From NCBI RefSeq assembly GCF_030272615.1, contig NC_081406.1:478422900-478486899 (forward strand): a DNA stretch of 64,000 nt. The letters are read 5' to 3'. Made by a program: the position numbers and the translations under genes. The notes under the pieces are model-generated. The model had not been told where the DNA came from and made no database searches. It worked only from the letters and a program-made list of their open reading frames with translations. The stretch's first letter is position 1, and every line of letters begins with the position of its first letter. The DNA comes from Cryptomeria japonica. Its lineage: Eukaryota; Streptophyta; Pinopsida; Cupressales; Cupressaceae. Of the stretch, positions 12,049 to 24,090 are shown one piece after another.

Positions 12049-12247
12049 ATCTCCCCCTTTGGCATTGGTGGCAACACTCATGAGAAATTTCAAAAGTGTA
12101 TCAAAAAATGTGAAGTCCAAAAATGTTACCAAAAATGTGTGCTCCCCTTGAGCATATGATTCCTGTGATATTGAATTTTCTCATACCACTACTCCCCCTT
12201 TGGCATCAATGACAAAGGTTGTCAAGATGTCAGTAGAGTTTGTAGTT
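12049..12247 (-). other. Polypurine tract and 3' non-coding modules of element A
   Basis: On the minus strand a purine-rich tract (AAAGGGGGAGAT) abuts the 3' LTR. A second near-copy (CTCCCCCTTTGGCATCAATG on plus, about 12191-12210) and a CTCCCCTTGAGCA module lie behind it. The same modules occur in element B and in Copia G. Confidence 0.75.
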
Positions 12248-15200
12248 TCAACCTTGTAACTGGGTAGTTACAATTTGAAATAGATCCGCCAAAATCAAGT
12301 TTATACTCTCCATAAACTTTTTACTGTCCCTTATTGCTGTCTTTATTCTTTTAGCTGTACCGGTGAGGTGCTGCAAATGCTCTGCCGATGTTTTTTGTCC
12401 CTGTATCAGTGCCTCAGATATTTCCTTCCGCAATGATGCTAGATAGTCCAATCTTGGACTTAGTTTTAATCTCAGATGCTTTGCCTTATTCACTATTCTC
12501 TCATTTTCTCTTTCTAATTTAAGTTATTCTTCCTCAAAATTTGTTATCTTTTGCTCAAAAATTGATAATGTATCAGGTGAGTTAACAAAATTATCAGCAA
12601 GTTTATTGATTTCATCTTGTACCTTGCTTATTTTCTTATCTATGTCTACAGTCAAAAAGTTTGTCTTACAGGTGTCTTTGTACAGAGTTTTGTACTCTTT
12701 CAATAAGTTACACAGTTCCGGTAGAAGTGTGTCAAAATCCCTAGTACACTTCTTTATTTGTTCTTCAAAGAATTTTTTATTTTCAATTTCTACTTTGTCC
12801 TTCAATGTTTCTTCCTTTATTTTCTCAATGTTCTCTGTGATATATTTACACAAAGTATCAAGTTGTTCTAAAAAATCTTTATTGTCTATATTACAGTTAG
12901 GAGCAATTACCTTCAATATTGGGATTGTGTCATCTATAGCTTTGTAAGCCTGTGAACTACAATCTGTTATCCTTTTGATTGAATCCAAAAGTACTTTAGT
13001 TACATTTGTTGGTTTGTGGCTTGCTGAGAAGGAACCAACATTCTGAATTCTGTCGGTGGAAGAAGTAACCAAGCTTGTTGTGACCTCTGGTAGGTCTGTT
13101 TGTGTTTTCATTTCTTTAAGCAATGGTTTGTGTACTTCTCCAGTTGTCGGTGGCACTGTTTCTTCATGAACCTTTTCCTGTTTCTGTTGCTTTTCTTGTT
13201 GCACTGTCTTAGTCTGAGCTTCTACCTATTGTTCTTTATCATCTGCCGGTTTCTCCTGTGTTTTAACAGTTTGCTCAGCTACCGGTGGCTCACTAGCCAT
13301 TTCAGTCTTACCATTTGTATCTTTTTCTACCACAATGTTGATCTTTTGTGTATCAACATCTACTGTGTATAAGACTTCAAGATTAGGATTGACATCCTCT
13401 ACATCCATACTTTCAACTGCTAGTTGATCTTTTGTAGTTGCTGTTACCGGTGATGTATGAGAAGGTGGGGATAAGTTGTCTTTTACTTTAATACTCGGAG
13501 GTCCACCAACCTCTCCTTTTCCCATGTCTCTTTCTTTCTGATATACCTTTATTGGTTTGGGGTTCCGGTATTCTTCCTATTTTTCTTTTTCAACTAGGAA
13601 TATATCCCATGCATTTTCTGTTTCTTCAGTCACCTCATTGACTCTTCCAACCATTAATGCAATGTGCCGGTGTGCAGTAGAGAATACTGACTGGTTGGCT
13701 TCAACAATTAAATCATCAATTTATTTAGGTGAGTTCATTGGGTACACAAAAAGTAGCTTTTCTATCTTGATTTTATTGTCAAGTTCTATTACTACTTGTC
13801 TCCTTGCTTCTAGTCTTTTGAATAGTTCATCTGGTACTTCATCTACAACTTCCGTAAAAAATTTCTTATACATGTCCATATGCAATATAACACTGTTTTC
13901 TACTTGTTCTTTTTCATCTGCTATTAGAGTGTCATACAGTTTCTCTATATTCTTCAATTTCCCTTCTTCTGTAATTTCATTCAATTGTATATAAAGAGGA
14001 GCCAGGTTTTGTTTTGTTCTCTTCTTCTTCTTGGGTGTCAGTTTCTTCTTTGGTGTAGTCTTCTTAATAGGAGACCTTACTGCTTGTTGTTTTTGTCTTG
14101 TCCTCCTAGGTGAGGGTGTGGTTTCCGGTGAGGGATCTCTTTTCCTTACAACTCTTTTGAAAGCTACAGGCATGTCACTCTCCGAAGAAGTGCCTACTAG
14201 TGAAAGATGAGTCTCAGGCTGTAGAGTTCCTATCTCATCCTCAGTGATACCAGTTTGTTTTAACACATCTTCTTTAATAGCCTTTGCCTATCTAGAGCCT
14301 CTTCTCACAATTGCCTCAACCTTTTTCACTCTCTTCTCAGATTGTATTTGTTTTTCTATAGTCTCAGTACTACCAAATACTTCTTCCTTTGGTTTGTTTG
14401 GTGCTTCCAGAAGTGCTTTAGCATAAGTCTCAATTATATGATCATCTGTTTCGTAGCCCATCTCTGTTACCCAGATTGTTCTTGGGATGACTGCTTCCAT
14501 CCATATTTCATCCTTTTTGATTACAAAACATATTTCATCCTTATATTTATCAACAATCTTTTGTGATAATCTGAATCTCTTCTTCATTTTGGCCTTAAGT
14601 GCTTGAAAGAAATCATGGATATTGTTTTCCTTATCTTCTCCCATATTGTTGAATAATCCTGTTAGCTGTTTACCTACCAGTATATCAAATCCAAGTTCTT
14701 TGTAACCTATACCAGGAACTTGTTTGGTTATATGTAGCATCAAACATACTAGCAGATTTCCAAACCTAAAAGTTCCTTTCTTATCCTTCTTAATCTTGCC
14801 TAGGTTGTCAATTAACTCATCCTTCAACCACTCACATATATCAATTTTTGCATTATCTATAACCATATCATAAGTACTCTTAATGCATAAACTTGAAACT
14901 AAGTTGAGTCTATTTGCATGAGTAGCTTTATACCCTAAAATCATGCTAACACATCTCACATTTATATCTGTTACATCATTTACCCTCAAGGACCTTCTAT
15001 CGGATGTTGCACCAGTTAGGTTCATAACTAGGTCATTGGAGACCTTCTTAGTTTTGTCTGGCCTTTTACCAGTGGTCGGTAACCCTATGATAGCTTTCAC
15101 GGCTTCCTTGGTGATTTTGTGAATTGCATCTAACTAGAAAAATTCACCATGTACCCTGCTTAAGACTATCCTGATCACATCCTTGGGAAATTCAGGAATC

Positions 15201-15508
15201 CAGAGGATTTGAGTAAATCCTAGGGTTTCAATGATTTTATGTTTTGATTTCACATTTCCAGAGTTATCACATATGACATTTTTATACTTAGTTTTGATCT
15301 CTTCATCTCCCAATTCCTCTATGTTGCAGTGAATGTGAATTATGGGGTTTTCAACATAAACAACTCCTTTTGGAATTTGTGAGAAAGCACCTACATTGCC
15401 ATCTTTCTTTGCTACTTCAGGAACTAGTTGAAACATGGGCCTAGGGTGTTTTATGACCTCGACTACAGTAGGGTTTGCTATATATTCAAGTGCAGAGGTG
15501 GATGCCAT
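12248..15508 (-). pseudogene. ORF2 of element A, unknown ~1,087-residue protein
   Basis: One minus-strand frame, from ATG at 15508 to 12248, is interrupted only by in-frame stops (15134, 14288, 13721, one near 13577, 13226, 12524) and never by a frameshift. The N-terminal 400 residues include IHCNIEELG, LSRVHGEFF, RSLRVNDVTDINVR, MILGYKATHANRLN, KGTFRFGNLLVCLMLHI and a W-rich IWMEAVIPRTIWVTEMGYE block, all conserved in copies B and C. A Lys-rich segment (about residues 455-485) could be a nuclear signal. The last 300 residues are charged and helical. I know no family for it; it may resemble plant transposon-associated mobile-domain proteins, but that is a guess. Stops at 15134 (TGG in B) and 14288 (CAG in B) look like deamination. 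Confidence 0.75.
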
Positions 15509-15813
15509 GATGATAAATACCTTTTTCTGCCTTTGGATGGATTGATTGCTTGAAGTGCTTCGCCTCTTTGCTTGAAATCCCTTAGCTCTATAAATTTCGC
15601 GCTCTACAAATGTTTGAAATCATGGTGAAATGAAATGGAGCCAAAACCACAAATTTCTAGTGTTAATTTGCCATCTACCATATTAAATGTATGCCGGTTA
15701 AGTATTCACTTAACATTGTCTGCCGGTAATGAATTAATTTCCAACTTCTCATCTCTAACCGAGGGAATAATAGCACATGTCATTAGATCCCCAAACCCTC
15801 AAGGAAACTTTCT
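15509..15813 (-). other. Spacer between ORF1 and ORF2 of element A
   Basis: About 305 bp with no believable frame. The same spacer occurs in element B (45136-45379) and element C (57176-57471), so it is part of the element. It may hold an internal signal for expressing ORF2, but nothing specific can be named. Confidence 0.5.
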
Positions 15814-16947
15814 TCAATTCGATGAAGAACTTCCTGCCAATGGAGTGTCACTCTGTCCTACCAGTGAAGCATTGACTGGTTCTATCGGTGGAGGAGTATT
15901 CCCAATATTTAGATTAGCTTTTCTAATCCATTGTTTTGAGAATTCTTGCTTAACCTCTTCAACTTTTTCTTTACCTTTCAAGCTAGAACTTTTGTTGTCT
16001 GCCGATGATCCTTTACTTCTACAGAATTTTGCAATATGCCCAATCTTGTTACATGCATAACAAGTTACATTATTCTTCTGAATAGGTTTCCCATAACCTA
16101 TGCCGTATTGTGTTCTCCATTGATTAGATAAATGTCCAAATCTTCCACAAACATAACATCTCACATTCATTCTGCAATTCTCAGAATTGTGACCAACTTT
16201 GTTTCATTTAGAACATTGACCAGTGGGTGTGTTGATACTCTGATAATTTCTAGATCTACATTCATTTGCTCTATGACCATAATTATTACAGTTAAATAAT
16301 TTTCCATTGAATTTATAAGCATAAGGTTGCCTTACCGGTTTGCTATGATCCTATGTGTTTGTAGTACCGGAGCTTTCACCAACTTCAAAGCCAATTCCAG
16401 AAGTGTCACCTTTGGGTTTTTGATTCTTCAGTAAGCTGCCAAGTTCCTCTGAGCTTTTCTTGAATTTTTCTTTATGTTGATTTGCAGTTTCTAGTTCTCT
16501 TTCTAAGACTTCTTTCTGTCTCATCAGTTTGTTGGAGTCATTCTGAGTGTGCATCAGATCTGTCTTTAATAGATTATTTTCATAGCTAAGTCTCGTGTTC
16601 TCATTTGCTGCATCACTTAGTCTTCTGGTCAATTCTTCTTCATTCTTCTTCCTATCTTCAATCTCTTTACAAAATCTCATAGTCATATCCTGCATCTTAT
16701 TCTTTGTAGTTATGTTCTCCAGTTTTAGCTTACTTAACATATCTTTAAGTGATTCCTTTTCATCATTCTCATTTTGCATCTTTTCACAAAGTTCTCTTCT
16801 CTTATTTCTTGCAATAGTAAGATTCTCTTGAAGTGCCTGAATGATATCCTGAGCTGCTTTTAGATCATCTTCTAGTTTGATATTTTTCAATTTTTCTGTA
16901 TCATAGTCTGAGAGAGATGCTTCAAGTTGCTTCATCATATTTTCCAT
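15814..16947 (-). pseudogene. ORF1 of element A: coiled coil plus four CCHC zinc knuckles
   Basis: The frame opens at ATG 16947 just after the primer site. Residues 1-180 are a long heptad-rich coiled coil (LEASLSDYDTEKLKNIKLED, then RKKNEEELTRRLSDAANEN). Four knuckles follow: a first with its initial Cys lost (LFNCNNYGHRANEC), a second with a stop replacing Cys (CSK-stop-NKVGHNSENC), CYVCGRFGHLSNQW with the last Cys changed, and an intact CYACNKIGHIAKFC. The end is SSSN-stop. It probably acts as a Gag-like RNA-binding, self-assembling protein, although no capsid fold can be recognised. The stop after residue 198 is CAG in copy B. Confidence 0.8.
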
Positions 16948-16996
16948 ACCGGTGTCAAGATCTTCCTCAAGCTATTAGGCTTCTGAAAATAGAGGA

Positions 16997-17014
16997 CCAA
17001 GCTCTGATACCAAT
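16997..17014 (-). other. Primer binding site of element A (initiator-Met type)
   Basis: The minus strand reads ATTGGTATCAGAGCTTGG directly inside the 5' LTR end. TGGTATCAGAGC is the standard Met-tRNA primer site of plant Copia elements. Confidence 0.9.
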
Positions 17015-17204
17015 TGTTAGGAAACTCACAGATACTAAAAAGGGGGGGGGGGGTGAATCAGTATCTAACCGGTAATTAGAATTTCTCAACTTAAAACATG
17101 TAGAACATATTATAATAGTGTACCAGTATGCAAGAAATAATGAAATAAACAGAATTAAAAACATCCACATGAAAAGCACACCATAACACTCAATAATGAT
17201 TTAT
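17015..17204 (-). repeat. 5' LTR of element A, truncated
   Basis: Only about 190 of 809 bp remain. Similarity to the other LTR ends near 17204, where gypsy 3' sequence begins. It contains a run of 12 G's at about 17042-17053, against 5 in the partner LTR. Confidence 0.85.
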
Positions 17205-18559
17205 CTCTTACTACGGTATGAACTTGTCTCAGGATATGATCGACAAAAGATCAAGGAGGACGTTCCAAGTCATGCATGAAAGGAGATAATCCTCGTCTGT
17301 TCCGCAAGCAATACTCAGGTCAACTTGATCCATTATATAAAGTTGCTTGTATTAACTTGTTATATCAAAATTCATGTAAGAACTACTCGAGTCATCTTGA
17401 ATCATTATGTCAAGTTGCTTGTATTTTTCTTACAACATTTTAAAAGCTCAATGATGAAAAATAAAGCACTATGGATCATCATTTCATCTCATTTGTTTAT
17501 ATTGCATTCTGTTGCATTCCATCCATCCATACATTTATAATAGATGCATATCATGCATACATAGTAATGACAATGGATACTCTATTTTCCCCTTCTTCCA
17601 TAGGAATGCGTCATAGGTCCTCCATTTCTTCTATCTAACATCGAACCCGCCCTCACCCTCCCCATCTTGGTAATCAACATCACATACCCTACATTATCGT
17701 GCCCCATCAAATCAATCAAGCCACGTTCCTCACCATCCATCTCTAAATAGGAGGGATTATGTTTCCTATCCTAAGCCATCCTATAAGACAAGCAAATTAC
17801 TTTGTCTGCATGGGTGCATCGACTCACACACACCTAGACTCTCAATAGATACTCTAATCAAGTATCTTCAGGTCTCAATAGGTAATTGATCATGGTAATC
17901 CTAGACTACATCAGGTCTTTATCATTATGACCTAGTCTCAACGGGGCTGCTATGATTCACCACAACCATCCATCACATGCGCACACTATCAATTGATCAA
18001 CCCATCAAACATAATCATAACGAACAATTACATCAATTGTCTAAGTCTCAACGAGTATTTTGCTTCATATATCTTGACTTCATCGGGCAATTACATCAAT
18101 TGTCTAAGTCACATCAGGTCACTTTGATTCACTTACTCAGACTTTATCCTGTCCAAGCAACCAACTGACATTAACTGTCACACTTTGACTCAGCTGGGGC
18201 AATTAAACCAATTGCACAAGAATGTTCAACCAATTTTGATCAATTATATAGCATCACTTGAAAGCACAACCACCACATTTTCACCGTATCTCCTGCATGA
18301 CCTAAGGGTACTCACTGGCTTGATGTTTCTCCATATTCACTTTGATTTCTTCTATTCTTTCTAAATTCTTCTCTTCTATTTTCCTGCCAATTTTCATTCT
18401 TTTTCGAGAGATCGCCCGATTTTTCAAAATTTTTTGGCCCATCTCTCGAGGGGGCATACCACCCATTAAATTAACATTTTATGGGGCATATTTCTTCACA
18501 TCCTATTTTTCTTTCTTTGAAACGACGCAATAAACCGCACCGTCTCAAAGAGGGGCAAA
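17205..18559 (+). other. 3' untranslated region and polypurine tract of the gypsy element
   Basis: About 1.35 kb after the insertion of A has no coding frame worth calling. It ends with the purine-rich AAAGAGGGGCAAA (18547-18559), which immediately precedes the TG of the 3' LTR and is the plus-strand primer. The integrase C-terminus expected at the left edge is not recognisable, so some host sequence may have been lost with the missing part of A's LTR. Confidence 0.75.
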
Positions 18560-20019
18560 TGTAGTCACATAAATTTGTCCATCTTAATTAAATGAATATT
18601 TACTATTTATTTGATTAAAAATCCATTAGCCATGAGTTAATTAAATTAACATTTAATTAATTTATCCTCAAACATTCTCCTATTAATTAAATAAATTATT
18701 CAATTTATTTTAATTAATTCATTAAACCAAATCCTCAAATCAATTAAATGAATAAATCATATTTATTTCATTTAATCCCCTTTTCCTCTTTTAAATAAAT
18801 TAAATAAAACATTTATTTAAGTCATTTATCCCCCCCACTTGCATTTTCCTACAAATGCAACTTGCACACATTTATTGAAATAAATGAATTTTATTTTAAT
18901 TAAAAATCCTATTTTCCCTCACCCACCAAATCCACTTGCATTCCTAAAACCCCTTCTAGATTCTTCTAAACCCTTCCTAATTAACCTAATTAATCCCCTA
19001 ATTATTGTCACATTCCTAAGCAACTTGGAGTCACTTCTCAAAGACTTCAAAGTCTTTGAAAAACATTTCATGCTTTGTGTGTTCAACAATCTAACCTCTA
19101 AAGTCTTCCAAAACCACTAATGGCTCTTACATGACCATTAATGGCTCTTACATAGCCATTTATGGTTAATTCAACTTGCACTCATGTGTCTCCTCAAGCA
19201 TTTATTGCTTAGACCATGGTTATACCTTTTGCCTTTGCACAAGAGTTTATCCATTGGATAAAAGCTTTATTCTTTGAATAAAGAATTTATCCATTCAACT
19301 TAACCTTGACCTTAACTCCTAAGTTAACTCTCAGGTCATGTCAAGCATTTAATGCTTGTTCCCTCTCCTCTCAACCTATCTCATATTGACACTTGTCATC
19401 CTGAGATTGGGTTGAAAGTCCTCACATGGATTGAATATCATTCAATCCTGACCCTTGTTGAGATTACTCAATCTCAGCCATCCATTGCTCCATTTTATCT
19501 ATAAATAGAGCCCTCATTCCTCATTTTTAAATCCTCAAGAATTTAGCATTCATAGTCATAATCCTGAAAACTTGTATGCATCTAAGTTATAGAGAATTCT
19601 AGAGAGCATTTAGCATAAATCACCAATATCTTGTTTTTTTGGCCTAAAATAAATCATTTTAGCATCATAGCATCTAATATTAGCTTTTATTCACATTTGC
19701 ATAGCATTTTAGAGTAAACATTTTAATCTTGAACCTCCATAAGCATCCATAGTGCAAAAAGTTGCTGAGAGCTACACTAGTTTGGAACTTGGAGAGGAGA
19801 GGAACAAAGGAGAAGGAGCTAAGAGAATGTTAGGAGGCATTTGGAGATGTCTTATTATATTTACTTTCTTAGTTAAATATTTCTTCATGTTTTTGGTGTC
19901 TCTTTTGATATGCCTACTTAGACTAGTGTTTGGCTGATTAACACTAACAGTTTCTTGGTTTTGTGTGTTATTCCACCACAGGTTCTAGTCTAAACCTTCC
20001 CCCATTTCGTAGAGCATCA
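18560..20019 (+). repeat. 3' LTR of the gypsy element
   Basis: This 1,460-bp repeat starts TGTAGTCACA and ends GAGCATCA. It is about 97 percent identical by eye to 1-1281. The flank after it is ATACT; the matching target duplication would lie left of the window. TATAAATA is at 19500-19507. Confidence 0.93.
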
Positions 20020-21658
20020 ATACTCTTTCAAGGTCATTAGAAAATGATATAGATATTTTGTATCTCTTAGGGATCATTATTGAATAATTCAAGACTCCGT
20101 GATTCAAGAGTTTGGGACTGAGAGCTTAAGAACATAGCTCAAAGCTACACTTTTTCGAGGGTCAAGAGACAATTTGATGGAGCCCTACCTGGTTTAGGAT
20201 TTACTCTTTCAGGAGAAGTTCTAAAAATGTGTGTTCATATCATATAACCAACATGTTTTATTATGTAAGCCTTAAGGGGGGTCCCTAGGGCAAGGTGAAT
20301 TTGATATTTTTAGGATCAATGTAATAAGGGGGGGAATATTGGTGTAATTGTGTAATGTTATCATAAGCCGAATCATCATCTATTACATTATAGTTAGTGA
20401 TAGTTATTGCAACTGCCCAACTATTAACCACATTGCAATATTATGTATATGTATACACCTACATTCAATAATATTAATCAAGTTTTCACCATTCCACTTC
20501 TTTAGCCCCATCCTTTCTCATGACCATCATGGTGACTTCATCATAGGGTTATTAAATCCTTCTACTTTGTGTCACCATTCTTGTAACATTGGTGTTCTCA
20601 TTTGGTTGGTAACATGTGTTTTCATGATTGTACATGTGCTATATTAAAAAGTGTAGGATTTTACTTTAAAATACCCTTTTTACCTTAAAATTAGTTTTTT
20701 TTCAAGTACATGTTAAAATTGTAATTCTCCTATAAATTTTGAAATGTACATGTCCTTGTCATGACATATATATATGTTATGTATCCTAAATTTTCTTTCA
20801 CGTTTTACATAATTTATATGTTTGTTGAAATCTTAATGTATATATGACAATATGTAAATAGATTCTTGAAAGTAACTTTGTATAATTCATGTATATTTAT
20901 ATATGTAATTTCACTAGATATAATGGATGAATTTGAGATAGATGATCTATTAGGTCCCAACCTCCCACCTCCACCCCCTAAATTAGATGAGGCTTTATTG
21001 CAAGCAAGAATAAATGAAAACATAGACAATATCCAACAAAATATTAATGCAATCATAAATGAACCAATCACCCCTCCCCCTACCTCACCCCTTCCCCATT
21101 ATAGTTTACAACTTCAATGCAAGCTGTTGTGGATTTTGTTCAATCTGTTGACATAGAATTGGATAGATTCTATCTGTAGAGAGAGAAGATCTAATAGTTT
21201 TATGCTAATGGAAAACTCCTAAAATCAAATCAATGATCTAAAAATTACCAAAGCACAAATAACTCCATATTTCATTGACCCTCACACTAATGAACCCATT
21301 CCTCCTACCCAAAAAATAATTTCAATTAGGTGGTGTTATCATCCACAAATATCTGTACATTTCTAGGAATAGATATCTACACCTATGCAACACCAAGTAG
21401 TGATTTCGACCTTATGTGCATTGAGTGCGCTCATGAGTAACCTTAGTGAGCAAGCTACCCACATGACAGATACTCCATGGTTGAAACCACATTTGGGTAT
21501 GAGTTTTAATTAGATATGTGTAGGCCCTACTCCTACTTCTAGATGCACTTTAGATGCACCTGCAACATTAGGTGCCATCACATGATATGTGGATTTTATT
21601 TTCATGGATGATCATCCCACATAAGTATGTATGTGATGTATAAATTAAGTGTGTTTTT
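20020..21658 (+). other. Unassigned degraded sequence, possibly remnant of another LTR element
   Basis: A G-run GGGGGGGAATAT (about 20330-20340) followed by TGGTGTAATTGTG looks like a polypurine tract with an LTR start. TATATATA near 20766 and an ATG at 20923 follow. The open stretch from 20923 encodes MDEFEIDDLLGPNLPPPPPK and a Gln/Asn-rich helix, ending at 21156. Further right, fragments such as DTPWLKPHLGMSF are readable between stops. I do not recognise the family. It is the insertion site of the gypsy element or lies beside it. Confidence 0.3.
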
Positions 21659-24085
21659 TGTTGAACCCAAGGAAGGACTGAGGGGGGGGGGGGGGTGGTG
21701 AATCAGTTCAAATTAAAATTAATTTAGTAGCTCACAACACTTAATCAATTAAACAACAACGCATAGTCAACACATCATCACTAAAATTTTGTATGTGGAA
21801 AACCCAAATTGGGAAAAACCACGATGAGCACCAACTCACAAAAATATATCCACTATGTATACTAGATTACAATAAAAGAGATCATTGGTCTGAACTATTA
21901 GACAAATCAAATAATCGGAAGACAACTGAGAGTGGGGGCGGTGAATCAGTTGTCACTACATTACCAGAACCTTAAGCAATATAAACTTTAATACTCGAAC
22001 CCAAACGATCAATACCATAATGCATAAACCAAATACTAAAATAGAAGATAAACCAATTAAGCATAAGAAATAATCAAAGAATAAATGCCATCCACATGAC
22101 ACCGATATTTATATGTGAAAAACCCAGTAAAGGGAAAATGCACAGTGGGAAGCCTACCCACAGTCAGATAATACTTCTGCATTAAGTATGTGAATTACAA
22201 TTGAGGGGCCTACACTTGTAGGAAGGCCAACAACCTAGAGTGCACTACTCATCACAAAAGGAGTCTCACTGACTACATAGAAATCCAAACTACAATCCAG
22301 AGAAATGAATGAATTGCAAAGATAACATCTCCTATGCATGAATACAGTTATGGTTAAGCTCAATACCAGAGGACTAAATCCTCTTACATAAACCCAATTC
22401 TATCACAAATGATCGACCAAATCCTCTGCCTGAATGATTATTACATTATTCACTCCTTACATATTCATATCCCATACCATGATGATCTACAATGAGATCT
22501 TACATCATATATATACAAACCCTCGATCATAAATAATCACCATCTACCACCAGACAATAAAACAATTACATAATTACAAAACATGTCGGCCTAAGACCAA
22601 ACAAATAATATCCAACCCATAAGACATCCTGTAAACACATCAAGAGGTTCAATCCACATGTTACATCAAGCCAGTCCATAACCTAGATACACCAGGACCC
22701 AATATAGGTCCATACACGCCAGAGAAATAATCCTAATCAACCATGTCTCGAACATGATCACCATCAGCATCCTGAATCTTCACCAGAAGCCACACCAACA
22801 CCACTTATGTGATTCATCAAATATCTTCATCAAAGATCTACTGGTGAAACCCTCGTCAGAACCACAAACCAAGCTTCCAAGCAAATAGGATATCATTTGA
22901 TCAACAGAACAAAACCAACTGACTGGACATGAATCAGAGTAGCATGAATAAGCCAATTCCATAACCCAAACATACCGGATCATACCGGATCTAAACCAAC
23001 CAGCAACCAAACATCCTACTGTGACTAGAAGGGTGCCGGTAAAGCATCCCAAACAGCTAGTGTTGATATCAATGAAAAAACATCATGTAACACATAATCA
23101 ATTCCTCCAAATGGCCAACACGAACTTGCTAACCAAGGCTAATAACTCTTTGGACAAGATACAAAAATGACTTGCAAACTTGATGCTAACTACAACAAGG
23201 TAAGATACAATAAACTAATTTGAAAAGAAGCATATCTTGATCATGAAGTTGTCCTTGAACTCTACATCAAGTGACCAACATCAACACACAATTTTGACCT
23301 CATCTATCAACACACTATCTTATAGTTCTACCACAGTCTCAAACAACTCACATATAATTAGAACACAACTCTTCCTCTTTGTCCTTTACTAAATTCCATT
23401 TTTTATCACCACATCACATCCTCTCTCTCTGTCTCTCTTACACACACATACACAACTCACGTACATTCTTTATATATAAGATATATCATCAAAACTTGAA
23501 CCAAGTTAGCTAGAAGAAAATTAAACCTTCTAGAGAAAAAACACACACATTGATCCATTCTAGAAGAAAGAGGGGACCAAAACACATCTTCCTAAGTCCA
23601 ATCCATTGAACTACAAACACCAAAACATAACCCACAACATTACAAAATGTAACGTGTCCATATAAACAATCAACAAACCAAAAGCCATTCTCCATTGTGA
23701 ATTACTCTTATCTAGATCTCCACATGCAATGATGATACCCATAACACATCGAATTACATTCCACAGTCATATCCAGACTAAAAAGTAGGATCAACATAGA
23801 ATATCATATTCGGCCATGAAACATACCACAACATTCGAAGAACACAAAGATATTTGCATACCACAAAACTAACATATCCATAATGCCAAAAACATAGCCA
23901 AAGAAGATAACAACACCAAACAACATCAATAACAAATTCCAGACCCAAACACTTATAGAACAACCAATGGAATAATTGTAACACCAATACAAGAAGATAT
24001 CTCTACAGCAAAGACTTCCAGACCAACATCTATCCAGAACAAGTTTGACATCAATGACAACCACAACACCACATACTTCCTAAAC
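21659..24085 (-). repeat. Solo LTR-like repeat of the Copia type, interrupted
   Basis: It begins TGTTGAACCC followed by a run of 14 G's and TGGTGAATCAGTT, the same terminal layout as the other Copia LTRs here in minus orientation, then the usual ACCACGATGAGC block. A younger solo LTR splits it. Its right end is uncertain: CCACAACA at about 24068, or about 24085 where TTTTT could repeat the TTTTT left of the start. No internal coding region is attached, so it is probably a solo LTR or a decayed fragment. Confidence 0.5.
21896..23120 (-). repeat. Solo LTR of the Copia G family
   Basis: This 1,225-bp repeat corresponds to the LTR at 36119-37310, from TATTAGACAAATCAAATAA to TCCAAATGGCCAACA. The flanks TGAAC and CGAAC match at four of five positions, consistent with a decayed target duplication. 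The outer sequence reads straight across it. A TATA-like CATATATATAC lies near 22507. A solo LTR arises by recombination between the two LTRs of a full element. Confidence 0.8.
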
Positions 24086-24090
24086 TTTTT

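Larger units (their letters stand above)
11240..17204 (-). mobile_element. Pol-less LTR retrotransposon A (minus), inserted in gypsy integrase
   Basis: A full 3' LTR (11240-12048) and a truncated 5' LTR (17015-17204) flank a Met-type primer site, ORF1 (coiled coil plus four zinc knuckles) and ORF2 (about 1,087 codons). No protease, integrase or RT is present, and the gap between ORF2 and the polypurine tract is only about 200 bp. It interrupts gypsy pol after GPYVIT. The left flank ATCAC cannot be matched on the right because the 5' LTR is cut short. It is the best-preserved complete coding layout of the family in the window. Confidence 0.88.
1..20019 (+). mobile_element. Ty3-gypsy LTR retrotransposon, Tat/Ogre-like, interrupted by element A
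   Basis: Two long direct repeats (1-1281 and 18560-20019) bracket a leader, an extra ORF, gag, protease, a G-patch-like block, RT, RNase H, a second archaeal-type RNase H and integrase, all on the plus strand. RT-RH-aRH-IN order with a second RNase H is the hallmark of the Tat clade; an ORF upstream of gag and a G-patch-like segment recall Ogre. Removing nested element A (11240-17204) leaves about 14 kb in the window; the first ~178 bp of the 5' LTR lie outside. Every gene is broken by stops or frameshifts, so the copy is defective. Clade assignment is by motif reading, not by a tree. Confidence 0.9.

Noticed and set aside
12606-12947. Plus-strand ORF antisense to element A ORF2 (and similar Ser/Phe-rich ORFs at 13557-13994, 16595-16831, 43695-44087)
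   Set aside because: These are antisense shadows of Lys/Glu-rich coding on the minus strand, hence their Ser/Leu/Phe-rich composition.
22780-23052. Minus-strand ORFs in the solo LTR and outer repeat (also 23510-24064), Cys/Trp/Tyr-rich
   Set aside because: They lie inside LTR sequence and are not conserved as frames in the related LTR at 36119-37310.
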